Below are positions 43,735 through 52,512 of a stretch of 64,000 nt of DNA, one piece after another. The notes under the pieces are model-generated. The model saw only the letters and a list, made by a program, of their open reading frames with translations. It was not told where the DNA came from and searched no databases. Made by a program: the position numbers and the translations under genes. The stretch spans positions 56,083 through 120,082 of the forward strand of contig NZ_JPYO01000035.1 of NCBI RefSeq assembly GCF_000757485.1. The letters run 5' to 3'. How positions within the stretch are numbered: the first letter of the stretch is position 1; each line of letters starts with the position of its first letter. The stretch comes from Achromobacter sp. RTa. GTDB taxonomy: Bacteria > Pseudomonadota > Gammaproteobacteria > Burkholderiales > Burkholderiaceae_B.

Positions 43735-44412
43735 CTAGACCTTGGGGGTCGCGGGGTTCAGGCGATGCAGCGCCGCCGACGCCAGCTGGCCGATGGATTC
43801 CAGGAACGTAGTGCCCATTTCGGGGGTGAAGCGTTCGGCGTCGTCCGAGCCCAGCACCAGCAGGCCGACGGCAGGGCCGTCCGCTTCGAGGCGCAGGGGC
43901 ACCAGCGCCAGCGACTTGGGCTTGGCGTCCAGCCAGCCGGCGGCTTCAAAACCCGTGTCGGCGCCGCAGTACGGGGCCTTCAGGCTGTCGGTGAAGGCGC
44001 GCACGTCCTGGGAGACGGGCTCCCCGTAGCCGTTCGCGGGCAGTTCGGACAGGTCCCAGAGGCGCAGGGCTGCATGGTTCAAATCGAACTGTTCGGCCAG
44101 GCCCAGGGCGATTTCGCCCGGCACCCGCTGGGGATCGCATTCGGACAGCAGGCGGCTGCACCACTTGGCCAGGTGCGTGCCGATGGTTTCGTTGGCCGTG
44201 GCGTTGCGCACCAGCTCGCTCAGGCGCCATTCCAGCTCGCGGTTGCGTTCGCGCAGCGTCATGATCTGGCGCTCGCCAAGCGAAATGGCGCGCGAACCGT
44301 GGGGATGGGGCACTTGCAGCGTGGCGAAGACGTCGGCGTGTTCGTCGAAAAAGCCGGGATTCTCTTGCAGGAAGCCGGCGATGTCGTGAGCGGTAAAAGC
44401 GGTATCAGTCAT
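43735..44412 (-). CDS. DUF484 (YigA-like) protein
   Basis: 225 aa. An N-terminal segment FTAHDIAGFLQENPGFFDEH and a short coiled coil (QIMTLRERNRELEWRLSELV) lead into a GAF-like domain (about 90-215) ending FLESIGQLASAALHRL. Sits between dapF and xerC as in many gamma- and beta-proteobacteria. No enzymatic residues are evident; function is unknown. Confidence 0.88.
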   Translation of the reverse strand: MTDTAFTAHDIAGFLQENPGFFDEHADVFATLQVPHPHGSRAISLGERQIMTLRERNRELEWRLSELVRNATANETIGTHLAKWCSRLLSECDPQRVPGEIALGLAEQFDLNHAALRLWDLSELPANGYGEPVSQDVRAFTDSLKAPYCGADTGFEAAGWLDAKPKSLALVPLRLEADGPAVGLLVLGSDDAERFTPEMGTTFLESIGQLASAALHRLNPATPKV

Positions 44413-44415
44413 GGC

Positions 44416-45309
44416 TTATCGGTTCAGCCCCATGGAGAAGACGAGCTTGTCGATGTCGACCTGCCCCGTGAAAACGGATTCCGCCGGACCGGTCATGCGC
44501 AACTGTTCGCCGTTCCAGGCGACGGTCAGCACGCCGCCGCGCGTTTGTACGCGCACCGGGGAATCGAGCAGGCCGCGGCGGATGCCGGCTGCGACGGCGG
44601 CGCAGGCGCCCGTGCCGCAGGCCAGGGTTTCGCCCACGCCCCGTTCGAAGACGCGCAGGCGGATGTTGTTACGGTCTTCCACTTGCATGAAGCCGGCGTT
44701 GACGCGGCGCGGGAAGCGGGGATGGGTCTCGATCAGCGGGCCGAGGACGGAGACGGGGGCGGTGTCCACGTTTTCCACGACCTGCACGGCATGCGGATTG
44801 GAGATGGCCACGGCGGACACCGGGACGGAGCGCGGCAGGCCGGCGGGCGCGTCCAGCGGGAGCTCCCATAGCGTGTCGTCGCCCTGGCGTTGCGCAGCCA
44901 GGCCGTCGGTGTTGAACGGCAGGGCGGCCGGGTCGAAGCGGGTGCTGCCCATGTCGACGGTTACCTGCTCGTCGTCGCCTTCGTCCAGGACGAGAATGCC
45001 CGTGGCGATTTCAGCGCGCAGCGGGTTGCGGTCGGACAGGCCCTGTTCGTGCACGAAACGCACGAAGCAGCGGGCGCCGTTGCCGCAATGCTCGACCTCG
45101 CTGCCGTCTGAATTGAAGATGCGGTAGCGGAAATCGGCGTCGGGCCGGGTGGGCCGCTCGACCAGGAGAATCTGGTCGGCGCCTATGCCGAAATGCCGGT
45201 CGCCCAACGCGCGCGCGCGCTCGGGCGTCATTTCGATCGTTTGGCGAACCCCGTCGAGCACGACGAAATCGTTGCCCGCGCCATGCATTTTGGTGAAGTT
45301 CCAGTTCAT
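44416..45309 (-). CDS. dapF: Diaminopimelate epimerase
   Basis: 297 aa. Converts LL- to meso-diaminopimelate for lysine and peptidoglycan. [20 protein letters not shown] is the standard opening, catalytic cysteines lie in [14 protein letters not shown] and [15 protein letters not shown] start at 45309; an in-frame Met lies 6 codons upstream and the frame stays open far beyond, overlapping the acyltransferase gene. Three bases separate it from the DUF484 gene. Confidence 0.97.
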   Translation of the reverse strand: MNWNFTKMHGAGNDFVVLDGVRQTIEMTPERARALGDRHFGIGADQILLVERPTRPDADFRYRIFNSDGSEVEHCGNGARCFVRFVHEQGLSDRNPLRAEIATGILVLDEGDDEQVTVDMGSTRFDPAALPFNTDGLAAQRQGDDTLWELPLDAPAGLPRSVPVSAVAISNPHAVQVVENVDTAPVSVLGPLIETHPRFPRRVNAGFMQVEDRNNIRLRVFERGVGETLACGTGACAAVAAGIRRGLLDSPVRVQTRGGVLTVAWNGEQLRMTGPAESVFTGQVDIDKLVFSMGLNR

Positions 45310-45356
45310 CACCGGATTATCGCCCATTATTGGGGCGCGGGCGGCGCGGCCGGGGT

Positions 45357-46247
45357 TCAGTAAAGTTTGGGCTCGCCCGGCGGCCGCGTCTTGAATCGGC
45401 GATGGACCCAGTAGTACTGGCTGGGGCAGCGGCGCACCCAGGATTCCAGTTCGCGGTTCAGGCGGGCGGTGGCGTCTTCCAGCGATCCTTCGCCCGGGAA
45501 ATCGGCCAGCGGCGGCAGGACATCCACGTGGTAGCGGCCGGTTTCCGGATTCCAGAAGCCCACGATGGGCATGACGGCGGCATTCCATTTCTTGGCCAGC
45601 TGCGCGGTCGCGAGCAGGGTCGCGGCGGGCACGCCGAAGAAGGGCACGAAGACCGAGCCCTGGCGGCCGAAGTCCATGTCGGGCAGGTAGTAGACGGGGC
45701 GGGGGGCGCGCAGATGGCGGAGCAGTTCGCGCACGCCGTCCTTGCGGCTGACCAGGAAGACTTCGTTGAAGCGGGCGCGGCCCGCGGCCACGACGGCGTC
45801 GATGTGCGGGTCGCTTTGCGGGGTATACATGGTGGCGGCGCTGGGCACGTCCATGGTGAGCCTGGTCGCCGCGGCGTCCAGCGCGATGAAGTGCGGCGCC
45901 AACAGGATCACCGAGCGGCCTTCGGCGATCAGTTCGTTGATGCGTTCGCTGCCGGTCTGCGTCACCATTTCCTTGATGGCCTCCGGCGTGCCGTACCAGA
46001 GCACGCCGCGGTCCACGATGGATTGCGCCAGGGCGCGGAAATGCTCGGCCAGCCAGCGTTCGCGCACGGACTCGGGCTGGTCGGGAAAGCACAGCTCCAG
46101 GTTGCGCCGGACGATGCGTGCGCGCGACTTCGCCAGGCGCGGCGCCAGCCAGCCCAGGCAGGCGCCGATGCGCAGCCGCGTCGACGGCTTGATGCGACCG
46201 AACCATTTCAACAGGGAGACCAGCGCGCGCGTTTTGAAATCAGTCAT
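45357..46247 (-). CDS. Lipid A late acyltransferase (LpxL/HtrB family), copy 1
   Basis: 296 aa. Acyltransferase of the HtrB family with catalytic H-x4-D in [16 protein letters not shown], preceded by [14 protein letters not shown] and followed by [10 protein letters not shown] and [21 protein letters not shown]. It transfers a secondary acyl chain from acyl-ACP to a Kdo2-lipid A precursor at the inner membrane. Tandem with a second family member just upstream. The chain and position it adds cannot be told from sequence. Confidence 0.9.
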   Translation of the reverse strand: MTDFKTRALVSLLKWFGRIKPSTRLRIGACLGWLAPRLAKSRARIVRRNLELCFPDQPESVRERWLAEHFRALAQSIVDRGVLWYGTPEAIKEMVTQTGSERINELIAEGRSVILLAPHFIALDAAATRLTMDVPSAATMYTPQSDPHIDAVVAAGRARFNEVFLVSRKDGVRELLRHLRAPRPVYYLPDMDFGRQGSVFVPFFGVPAATLLATAQLAKKWNAAVMPIVGFWNPETGRYHVDVLPPLADFPGEGSLEDATARLNRELESWVRRCPSQYYWVHRRFKTRPPGEPKLY

Positions 46248-46282
46248 AGTGTCAGCAGGGGAACGGGCGGGGCGCGGCGGGT

Positions 46283-47149
46283 TCAGCCCGCCGTGGAGGC
46301 CGTATCGGCGGCCGGCGCCGGCGGGGCCCCGCGCGGCGTCTTGTAGCGGTTGTAGCTCCAGAGATATTGCTCCGGGCAGCGGCGGATCAGCGTTTCCATG
46401 GCCGCATTGAGCAGCGCGGCCTGCGCCTGGGGATCGGCGGGCAGCGGTTCGGGCACCCGGACATAATGGATGCGCCAGCCCCGCCCCTTGGGCAGCCTTT
46501 CACCGGCGGTCAGGATGATGGAAACGCCGGTCTGCGTGGCCAGCTTGCCTGGCAGGGTCATGGTGTAGGCCATGCGTCCGAAGAACGGGGCCCAGACGCC
46601 GTCGCCCACGCTGGGCGCCTGGTCGGGCAGCATGCCCACGGATTCCCCCCGGCGCAGGGCGCGCACGAATTCACGCACGCCTTGCATGGTGGCGGGCACC
46701 GCGTTGACCGCCGAGCTGTTGCGCGCGGTTTCCAGCAGCGGGGCCAGGATGTCCTTGCGCGGCGGGCGGAACATGACCGTCATCGGCATCTGGCGGGCCA
46801 GGTAGCGGGCCGTGATTTCGAAGCAGCCCAGGTGGGGCGTCAGGAAAAGGATGCCCCGGTTTTCGGCGCGGGCCGCGCTGACCACGTCGTTGTCGTCCGA
46901 GACGACCCGGGCCAGGCTGTCTTCGTTGCGGAACCAGACCCGCGGGCTTTCGAGGATCATGGCGCCGATCTCGCCGGCCGCGCGGCGCGCGAAGGCCGGG
47001 TCCGGATAGCCTGCCTGGGCGGCGTTCGCCTGGAGCCGCCGCCGGTACTTGCCTGGCCAGGCGTAGATCGCGCGCCCGGCGAGGCGCCCCAGGGCGTGCG
47101 CGACGGGGAGAGGAAGGGCGGCGAACAATCTGAACAGGAAGAGCAGCAT
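46283..47149 (-). CDS. Lipid A late acyltransferase (LpxL/HtrB family), copy 2
   Basis: 288 aa. N-terminal hydrophobic helix (MLLFLFRLFAALPLPVAHAL), catalytic H-x4-E in FLTPHLGCFEITARYLA, then PMTVMFRPPRKDILAPLL and GMLPDQAPSVGDGVWAPFFG. It differs from copy 1 in having Glu at the acidic position of the HX4(D/E) motif. First gene of the minus-strand group lpxL-lpxL-dapF-DUF484-xerC; its start diverges from metK. The pair likely adds two different secondary chains. Confidence 0.9.
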   Translation of the reverse strand: MLLFLFRLFAALPLPVAHALGRLAGRAIYAWPGKYRRRLQANAAQAGYPDPAFARRAAGEIGAMILESPRVWFRNEDSLARVVSDDNDVVSAARAENRGILFLTPHLGCFEITARYLARQMPMTVMFRPPRKDILAPLLETARNSSAVNAVPATMQGVREFVRALRRGESVGMLPDQAPSVGDGVWAPFFGRMAYTMTLPGKLATQTGVSIILTAGERLPKGRGWRIHYVRVPEPLPADPQAQAALLNAAMETLIRRCPEQYLWSYNRYKTPRGAPPAPAADTASTAG

Positions 47150-47238
47150 GCGGCAAAGGTAAGGGGCTGGCAGGGGGGCGCCCGGGCCCCGGGAACGGGC
47201 AGGCGCCCAGGCACGAGCAGCAGAACGGCATTTTCGCC

Positions 47239-47244
47239 TAAAAT
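47239..47244 (+). promoter_or_regulatory. Candidate metK promoter -10
   Basis: TAAAAT placed so that transcription would start close to 47251, exactly where the structured leader begins. No strong -35 is seen. Confidence 0.4.
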
Positions 47245-47250
47245 GAGCCA

Positions 47251-47332
47251 GTCGCCGAGTTAACCGACAACTTGCGGGGCGACGGCAAGGGTGTAGCGCG
47301 TTGCGCGTCCTTTGCCAAATCCGCTAAAGCGT
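47251..47332 (+). promoter_or_regulatory. Possible SAM-II-like riboswitch aptamer in the metK leader
   Basis: Stem GTCGCC (47251-47256) / GGCGAC (47278-47283) encloses GAGTTAACCGACAACTTGC, close to the TTTAACCG...TTGCAAG loop of SAM-II aptamers. An inserted hairpin GGCAAGG / CCTTTGCC (47284-47316) follows, then AAATCCGCTAAAGCG, resembling the GCTAAA tract that forms the SAM-II pseudoknot. Further hairpins (GTATGCC/GGCATAC near 47354; GGTTCGAGG/CCTCGTGAACC near 47370-47396) lie before AAGGA and the GTG start. The match was made by eye and needs a covariance search. Confidence 0.6.
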
Positions 47333-47432
47333 CGCGCCCAGATCCGGGGTATGCCGCAAGGCATACGGTTCGAGGTGCTACGCGCCTCGTGAACCTATGC
47401 GCCGGCAAAGCCGGGCACGTAAGGACGCATCT

Positions 47433-48596
47433 GTGGCCAACAACGACTTTCTCTTCACCTCCGAATCCGTCTCTGAAGGGCACCCCGACAAGGTTGCCGA
47501 CCAGATTTCAGACTCCATCCTCGACGCCATCTTCACCCAAGACCCCAACGCGCGCGTTGCGGCAGAGACCCTGTGCAACACGGGCCTGGTCGTGCTGGCC
47601 GGCGAGATCACCACGACCGCCAACGTCGATTACATCCAGGTTGCGCGTGACACGATCCGCCGCATCGGCTACGACAACACCGAGTACGGCATCGACTACA
47701 AGGGCTGCGCGGTGCTGGTCGCCTACGACAAGCAATCGCCGGACATCGCCCAGGGCGTGGACCGCAGCTCGGAAAACTACCTGAACCAGGGCGCGGGCGA
47801 CCAGGGCCTGATGTTTGGCTACGCGTGCGATGAAACTCCCGACCTGATGCCCGCCCCGATCTGGTACGCCCACCGCCTGGTGCAGCGCCAGAGCGAACTG
47901 CGCAAGGATGGCCGCCTGCCGTGGCTGCGCCCCGACGCCAAGTCGCAGGTGACGTTCCGCTACATCGACGGCCGCCCGGCGGAAGTCGACACGGTGGTGC
48001 TGTCGACCCAGCATTCGCCCGAGGTCTCGCAAGAGACCATCCACGAAGCCGTGATCGAAGACATCATCAAGCCGAGCTTCCCCGACGGCCTGATCACGCC
48101 CAAGACCAAGTTCCTGGTCAACCCGACCGGCCGTTTCGTCATCGGCGGCCCGCAAGGCGACTGCGGCCTGACCGGCCGCAAGATCATCGTCGACACCTAC
48201 GGCGGCGCATGCCCGCACGGCGGCGGCGCGTTCTCGGGCAAGGATCCGTCCAAGGTGGACCGCTCGGCCGCCTACGCCGCGCGCTACGTGGCCAAGAATA
48301 TCGTGGCCGCCGGTCTGGCACGCCAGTGCCAGGTGCAGGTCAGCTACGCCATCGGCGTGGCCGAGCCGATCAACATCACCGTCTACACGGAAGGCACGGG
48401 CGTCATCCCCGATCACGAGATCGCCAAGCTGGTGCGCGAGCACTTCGACCTGCGTCCGAAGGGCATCGTGAACATGCTGGACCTGCTGCGTCCGATCTAC
48501 GCGAAGACCGCCGCCTACGGCCACTTCGGTCGTTCGGAGCCGGAGTTCTCGTGGGAAGCCACGGACAAGGTGCAGGAACTGAAGAAGGCCCTGTAA
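47433..48596 (+). CDS. metK: S-adenosylmethionine synthetase
   Basis: 387 aa. Makes SAM from methionine and [72 protein letters not shown] and the P-loop-like [16 protein letters not shown] are all present. I choose GTG 47433 ([12 protein letters not shown]) with TAAGGA 9 bp upstream; a longer frame from 47397 would translate part of the leader. It stands alone as a transcription unit with its own terminator. Confidence 0.98.
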   Translation: MANNDFLFTSESVSEGHPDKVADQISDSILDAIFTQDPNARVAAETLCNTGLVVLAGEITTTANVDYIQVARDTIRRIGYDNTEYGIDYKGCAVLVAYDKQSPDIAQGVDRSSENYLNQGAGDQGLMFGYACDETPDLMPAPIWYAHRLVQRQSELRKDGRLPWLRPDAKSQVTFRYIDGRPAEVDTVVLSTQHSPEVSQETIHEAVIEDIIKPSFPDGLITPKTKFLVNPTGRFVIGGPQGDCGLTGRKIIVDTYGGACPHGGGAFSGKDPSKVDRSAAYAARYVAKNIVAAGLARQCQVQVSYAIGVAEPINITVYTEGTGVIPDHEIAKLVREHFDLRPKGIVNMLDLLRPIYAKTAAYGHFGRSEPEFSWEATDKVQELKKAL

Positions 48597-48611
48597 GCGC
48601 TGCTCTTCAAA

Positions 48612-48643
48612 AAAATGCCCCCGCTCATCCGCGGGGGCATTTT
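48612..48643. terminator. Intrinsic terminator of metK (bidirectional)
   Basis: Perfect stem AAAATGCCCCCGC / GCGGGGGCATTTT with a 6-nt loop, 15 bp after the metK stop and 16 bp before the convergent amidase stop. Works on either strand. Confidence 0.92.
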
Positions 48644-48659
48644 CATTGGCGCGGCGGAA

Positions 48660-50087
48660 TCACAGGTTCCAGGACGACAGGTCGGGCCGCCGGACCGCCG
48701 GAGCCAGCACGGGCTCCAGCGCCGCGGCGCAATCCAGCAGCGCGGCGTCGCCGCCCGCGGGCGCCAGCAGCTGGACGCCGATGGGCATGCCTTCGGCGTC
48801 GAAACCGGCCGGCAGCGAGATGGCGGCCGCGCCCAGGAAGTTGGCGGGCCGCAGCAGCCTGCCCAGGCTGGCGTGGCGCGTATCGTCCGCATCCAGCGCC
48901 TGAGCGGCCTGGTCGCATGCCGGCATCAGCAAGGCGTCCACGTCCTGCATGGCATGCGCGAAAGCGGCCATGCCGGCGGCGCGGCGCAGCAGGGCGGCTT
49001 CGTAGTCGGCCTGCGCGATCCGGCCGCCCGCGGCGATGCGGGCGCGCACCACTTCCCACAGGGGCTGCGCCGGGTCTTCGGCCAGCGCGCCGTAGTGGCG
49101 GTAGGCCTCGTAGGCCAGCACCAGGGAATTGTCGTCCGCCATGCGGGCGAACGACAGGGCCGCCGGCGGGCGCCAGGGAGTGGGCGCGAAGCCCGCCCGC
49201 GCCAGGTTTTCCTGCGCCTCGTGCCAGGCCGCAAGTCCGGAATCCGTCAGGGGGGCGGGCCACGCCTCGGGGGCCAGCACGGCCAGGGGGCCGGCGCCGC
49301 GCCTTGCGGGCTGGCGCAGGGCGGCAATGGCGCTTGCGGGGAAGGCCAGCGTGGCTGCGTCGTCGATGTCGGGGCCGGCCAGCAATTGCGCCAGCAGACG
49401 GGCGTCCGCCACGTTGCGCGAGATCGGGCCCAGCACATCGAGCGTTTCCGACAGCGGCAGGCATCCCGCCAGGCTGATGACGCCGGTGGAAGGCTTGTAG
49501 CCGACCAGGCCGTTGAGCGCGGCGGGCGCGCGCACCGAACCGCCGGTGTCGCCGCCCAGCGCCAGCGGCGCCAGCCCGGCGGCCACGGCCACGCCGGCGC
49601 CGCTGGACGAGCCGCCCGGCGCGCGCGCCACGTGGGCGTCCCAGGGATTGCGCGCGGTGCCTTGGGTGGGATTCTGGCCCGACAGCCCGAAGGCGAATTC
49701 GGTCATGCGGGTCTTGCCCAGGACGACCATGCCTTGCGCGGCCAGGCCGCGCAGCGCGGCGGCCGTCTGGCCGCTGGTCCGCCCTCGCAGGGCGCTGGAG
49801 CCCAGGCTTGCGGCGACGCCTTCCCATTGCACGCTGTCTTTCACCGCTACCGGCACGCCGTGCAGCGGCCCCAGCAGGATGCCCGCGCCGAGCAGGCGGT
49901 CGGCGGCGTCGGCCTGGGCCAGCGCGCGCTCGGCCGTGACTTCGCTGTAGGCGGCGAGAGCGGGGGCGCGCTCGATGCGGTCCAGGAAGTGGGTGGTGAC
50001 CTGGCGCGAGCTGAGTTCGCGCCGGCGGATGGCGCCGGCAAGAGCCTGGGCGTCTTGGAAGTGCAGGGCGTTGTCTTGTGCTGGCAT
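48660..50087 (-). CDS. Amidase-signature hydrolase
   Basis: 475 aa. Ser-cisSer-Lys triad of the amidase signature family: Lys83 in VAVKDSVQWEG, the Ser cluster 160-162 in APGGSSSGAG and Ser184 in GGDTGGSVRAPAA. FAFGLSGQNPTQGTARNP resembles allophanate-hydrolase/GatA-like members. Without gatB/gatC nearby and with a transporter gene 9 bp upstream, it is probably catabolic, hydrolysing an amide taken up by the transporter. Substrate unknown. Confidence 0.88.
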   Translation of the reverse strand: MPAQDNALHFQDAQALAGAIRRRELSSRQVTTHFLDRIERAPALAAYSEVTAERALAQADAADRLLGAGILLGPLHGVPVAVKDSVQWEGVAASLGSSALRGRTSGQTAAALRGLAAQGMVVLGKTRMTEFAFGLSGQNPTQGTARNPWDAHVARAPGGSSSGAGVAVAAGLAPLALGGDTGGSVRAPAALNGLVGYKPSTGVISLAGCLPLSETLDVLGPISRNVADARLLAQLLAGPDIDDAATLAFPASAIAALRQPARRGAGPLAVLAPEAWPAPLTDSGLAAWHEAQENLARAGFAPTPWRPPAALSFARMADDNSLVLAYEAYRHYGALAEDPAQPLWEVVRARIAAGGRIAQADYEAALLRRAAGMAAFAHAMQDVDALLMPACDQAAQALDADDTRHASLGRLLRPANFLGAAAISLPAGFDAEGMPIGVQLLAPAGGDAALLDCAAALEPVLAPAVRRPDLSSWNL

Positions 50088-50096
50088 GTCTTGTAT

Positions 50097-51413
50097 TTAC
50101 TTCAGGCTCTGGCCCTTGGTCTCAGGCATGCGGATGAAAGTGATCAGCGTGATTACGGCGCCCGCCAGCACGTAATAGAAGAACCAGCGTTCCATGCCCT
50201 TGCTTTGCAGCCAGGTCAGCAGGTAGGGCGTGGTGCCGCCCAGCAGCGCCACGACCAGGTTGTAGGGAGTGCCGATGCCGACCGCCCGCACGCTGGTGGG
50301 GAACTGCTCGGACATGATGGCCGGCGCAATCGAGGTGTACATGGCGTACAGCACCAGGCCGAACAGCTCCACCGCCAGGATCGAACCGAACGACGGGCCC
50401 AGCGTGGTCATCAGCGGGTAGAAGAACACCAGGTAGCCGGCGGCGAAAAAGATCAGCTGCGGCTTGCGGCCGATGCGGTCGGACAGCATGCCGAACAAGG
50501 GCTGCACCAGCATGAACACGACCAGCGCAACGGTATTGGCGGCGAACGCGGTCTTGGGATCCGCGTGCACCTGGCGGATGGCGTAGGTGGGCACGTAGGC
50601 CACGAAGATGTAGAACGCGAAGGTGGTCAGGATGGAAAAGCCCACGATGCGCAGCACTTCGCGCGGGTGGTCGCGCAGCAGGGTGCGCAGCGGCTGCTTT
50701 TCGACGCCGGCCTTCTTGGCGTGCGAGAACGCCTCGGTCTCGGGGATCGAGCGGCGGATCCACATGCCGGCCAGGCCGCCCAGGGCGCCCAGCAGGAAGG
50801 GGATGCGCCAGCCCCAGGCCGCCATGTCGGCCTTGGTCAGCGTCGAGGTCAGCACCCAGCCGATGGCCGAGGCGGCCAGAATGCCCACGGCGGCGCTGAA
50901 GAATACGAAACTGGAGTAGAAGCCGCGCTTGTTGGGCGGCGCCATTTCCGCCAGGAAGGTCGTGGCCGAGGCATACTCTCCCCCCAGCGACAAGCCTTGC
51001 AGGAGACGCGCGGCGGTCAGCAGCAGCGGCGCTGCCAGGCCGATGGTGGCGTAGGTGGGGGTGATGGCGATGATCAGCGAGCCGCCGGCCATCATCAGGA
51101 TCGTCAGGCCCAGCGCGGCCTTACGGCCGTAGCGGTCGGAAAAGATGCCCAGCAGCCAGCCGCCCACGGGGCGCATGAAAAAGCCCACCGCGAAAATGCC
51201 GAACGTCGCCAGCAGGGCGGCGGTTTCGTTGCCTTCGGGGAAGAACTGGCTGGAAAAGAAAATGGCGAAGGAAGCGTAGATGGTCCAGTCGAACCATTCG
51301 ACCGCATTGCCTACACTACCGGCCAGAATGGTGCGTGCGCGGGAAACGGGCGCGGCGCCGGCCGATGCGGCTGCCCCCTGCGGCTTGCGCAGGGGCGCTG
51401 AAGTGCTGCTCAT
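50097..51413 (-). CDS. MHS-family MFS transporter
   Basis: 438 aa, 12 predicted helices. Metabolite:H+ symporter pattern: GNAVEWFDWTIYASFAIFFS in helix 1, GIFSDRYGRKAALGLTI in loop 2-3, RLLQGLSLGGEYASATTFLAE and RRSIPETEAF. Close to ProP/KgtP/ShiA-type carriers of organic acids or betaines. I start at MSSTSAPLRKP (51413); an in-frame Met 11 codons upstream lies in the AT-rich promoter gap. Likely in an operon with the amidase. Confidence 0.9.
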   Translation of the reverse strand: MSSTSAPLRKPQGAAASAGAAPVSRARTILAGSVGNAVEWFDWTIYASFAIFFSSQFFPEGNETAALLATFGIFAVGFFMRPVGGWLLGIFSDRYGRKAALGLTILMMAGGSLIIAITPTYATIGLAAPLLLTAARLLQGLSLGGEYASATTFLAEMAPPNKRGFYSSFVFFSAAVGILAASAIGWVLTSTLTKADMAAWGWRIPFLLGALGGLAGMWIRRSIPETEAFSHAKKAGVEKQPLRTLLRDHPREVLRIVGFSILTTFAFYIFVAYVPTYAIRQVHADPKTAFAANTVALVVFMLVQPLFGMLSDRIGRKPQLIFFAAGYLVFFYPLMTTLGPSFGSILAVELFGLVLYAMYTSIAPAIMSEQFPTSVRAVGIGTPYNLVVALLGGTTPYLLTWLQSKGMERWFFYYVLAGAVITLITFIRMPETKGQSLK

Positions 51414-51440
51414 GAAAACCTCAAATAAGAATTTATTTTT

Positions 51441-51453
51441 GGTCAAAAAGACC
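51441..51453. promoter_or_regulatory. Candidate operator between transporter and Lrp-type regulator
   Basis: GGTCaaaaaGACC palindrome in a strongly AT-rich divergent gap (51414-51494). AT-rich, loosely palindromic sites are usual for Lrp/AsnC regulators, and the divergent neighbour encodes one. Confidence 0.45.
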
Positions 51454-51494
51454 GTTTAATTTTGTGTTTTTATCAATGCGCGAACGTTAATTTA

Positions 51495-52499
51495 ATGAAT
51501 ATGGACACGTCAAGTAAGGGTAAGCCCCTAGCTCCAGGGCTGGACGACACCGATCTGGCCTGCCTGATCGCGCTGCAGGCGGACCCGCGCGCCTCCTGGC
51601 GCGAACTGGGCGCGGCCACGGGCATTGCCGAGCGCACCGTTGCGCGCCGCATCAAGCGCCTGATGGATGCGGACGCCCTGCGTGTCATTGCCGAACCCGA
51701 TCCGCTGGCCACCGGCCGGGGCGTGGTGCTGCATGCCTGGGTGCGCTGCCGCTCGGGCCGCGTGCCGGAGGTCGCGGACCAGCTCGCGCGGCTGGACATC
51801 AGCCAACTGGTGGTCACGCTGGCCGGTTCGGCCGACCTGATGGCCGAGCTGACGCTGGCGGACGCGGCCGACATGCCGGACGTGGTGACGCGTGTGCTGC
51901 CGTCCATCGACGGCGTGGAACACGTGGAGGCGCGGCTGGTGCTGCGGCCGTTCCGGCGCGCCGGGCAGTGGCGCATCCAGGCTCAGGCGGATGCCGCCGC
52001 CGAGTCCGCGCTTGCGCAACCGCCCTCCGCACTGACGGACTCGGAACAGCGCATGGTGGCCTACCTGATGCGCGACGGCCGCGCCAGCCTGGCCGAACTG
52101 GCCGAGCAGGCCGGCGTCAGCGAGCCCACCGCCCAGCGTCTGCTGCACAACATGGTGGAGCGGCGCGCGCTGAGCTTTCGCGTGGAAGTGGAGCCGGCGC
52201 TGGTCGGATTCCCGGTAGAGGCGGTGATTTCCGTGCAGGTGCGGCCGCAGGCGGTGGACGCGCTGGCCGCGCATCTTGCGCTGGATCCGAACACGCGCTG
52301 CCTGTTCGGCACCAGCGGCGCGTCCCAGCTGTTCTGGCACGTGCTGTGCCGCGACAGCCTGCACCTGTGGGAAGTGGTTACGCGCCGCCTGGGCGAACTG
52401 GACGGCGTGCTGAACAGCGAGGTCGGCGTGGTGATGCGGGCGCACAAGCGTTGCGGCATCGTGCGCGCCGGCACGCGCCTGGGGCCCGACGAGGCCTGA
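51495..52499 (+). CDS. Double-length Lrp/AsnC-family regulator
   Basis: 334 aa containing two Lrp-like modules in tandem. First HTH about 13-60 (DDTDLACLIALQADPRASWR, IAERTVARRIKRLMDADALR) with a ligand-domain-like part to about 155; second HTH about 180-225 (LTDSEQRMVAYLMRDGRASL, VSEPTAQRLLHNMVERRAL), then a second RAM-like part. Typical Lrp proteins have about 150-165 aa. The start is ATG 51495 or 51501; no strong Shine-Dalgarno. Divergent from the transporter/amidase genes, which it probably controls. Confidence 0.85.
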   Translation: MNMDTSSKGKPLAPGLDDTDLACLIALQADPRASWRELGAATGIAERTVARRIKRLMDADALRVIAEPDPLATGRGVVLHAWVRCRSGRVPEVADQLARLDISQLVVTLAGSADLMAELTLADAADMPDVVTRVLPSIDGVEHVEARLVLRPFRRAGQWRIQAQADAAAESALAQPPSALTDSEQRMVAYLMRDGRASLAELAEQAGVSEPTAQRLLHNMVERRALSFRVEVEPALVGFPVEAVISVQVRPQAVDALAAHLALDPNTRCLFGTSGASQLFWHVLCRDSLHLWEVVTRRLGELDGVLNSEVGVVMRAHKRCGIVRAGTRLGPDEA

Positions 52500-52512
52500 C
52501 GCGCGGGCCGCG

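Noticed and set aside
45310..46206. Very long N-terminal extension of dapF
   Set aside because: The extension is antisense-free but in a different frame from the real acyltransferase gene on the same strand; DapF similarity begins at 45309.
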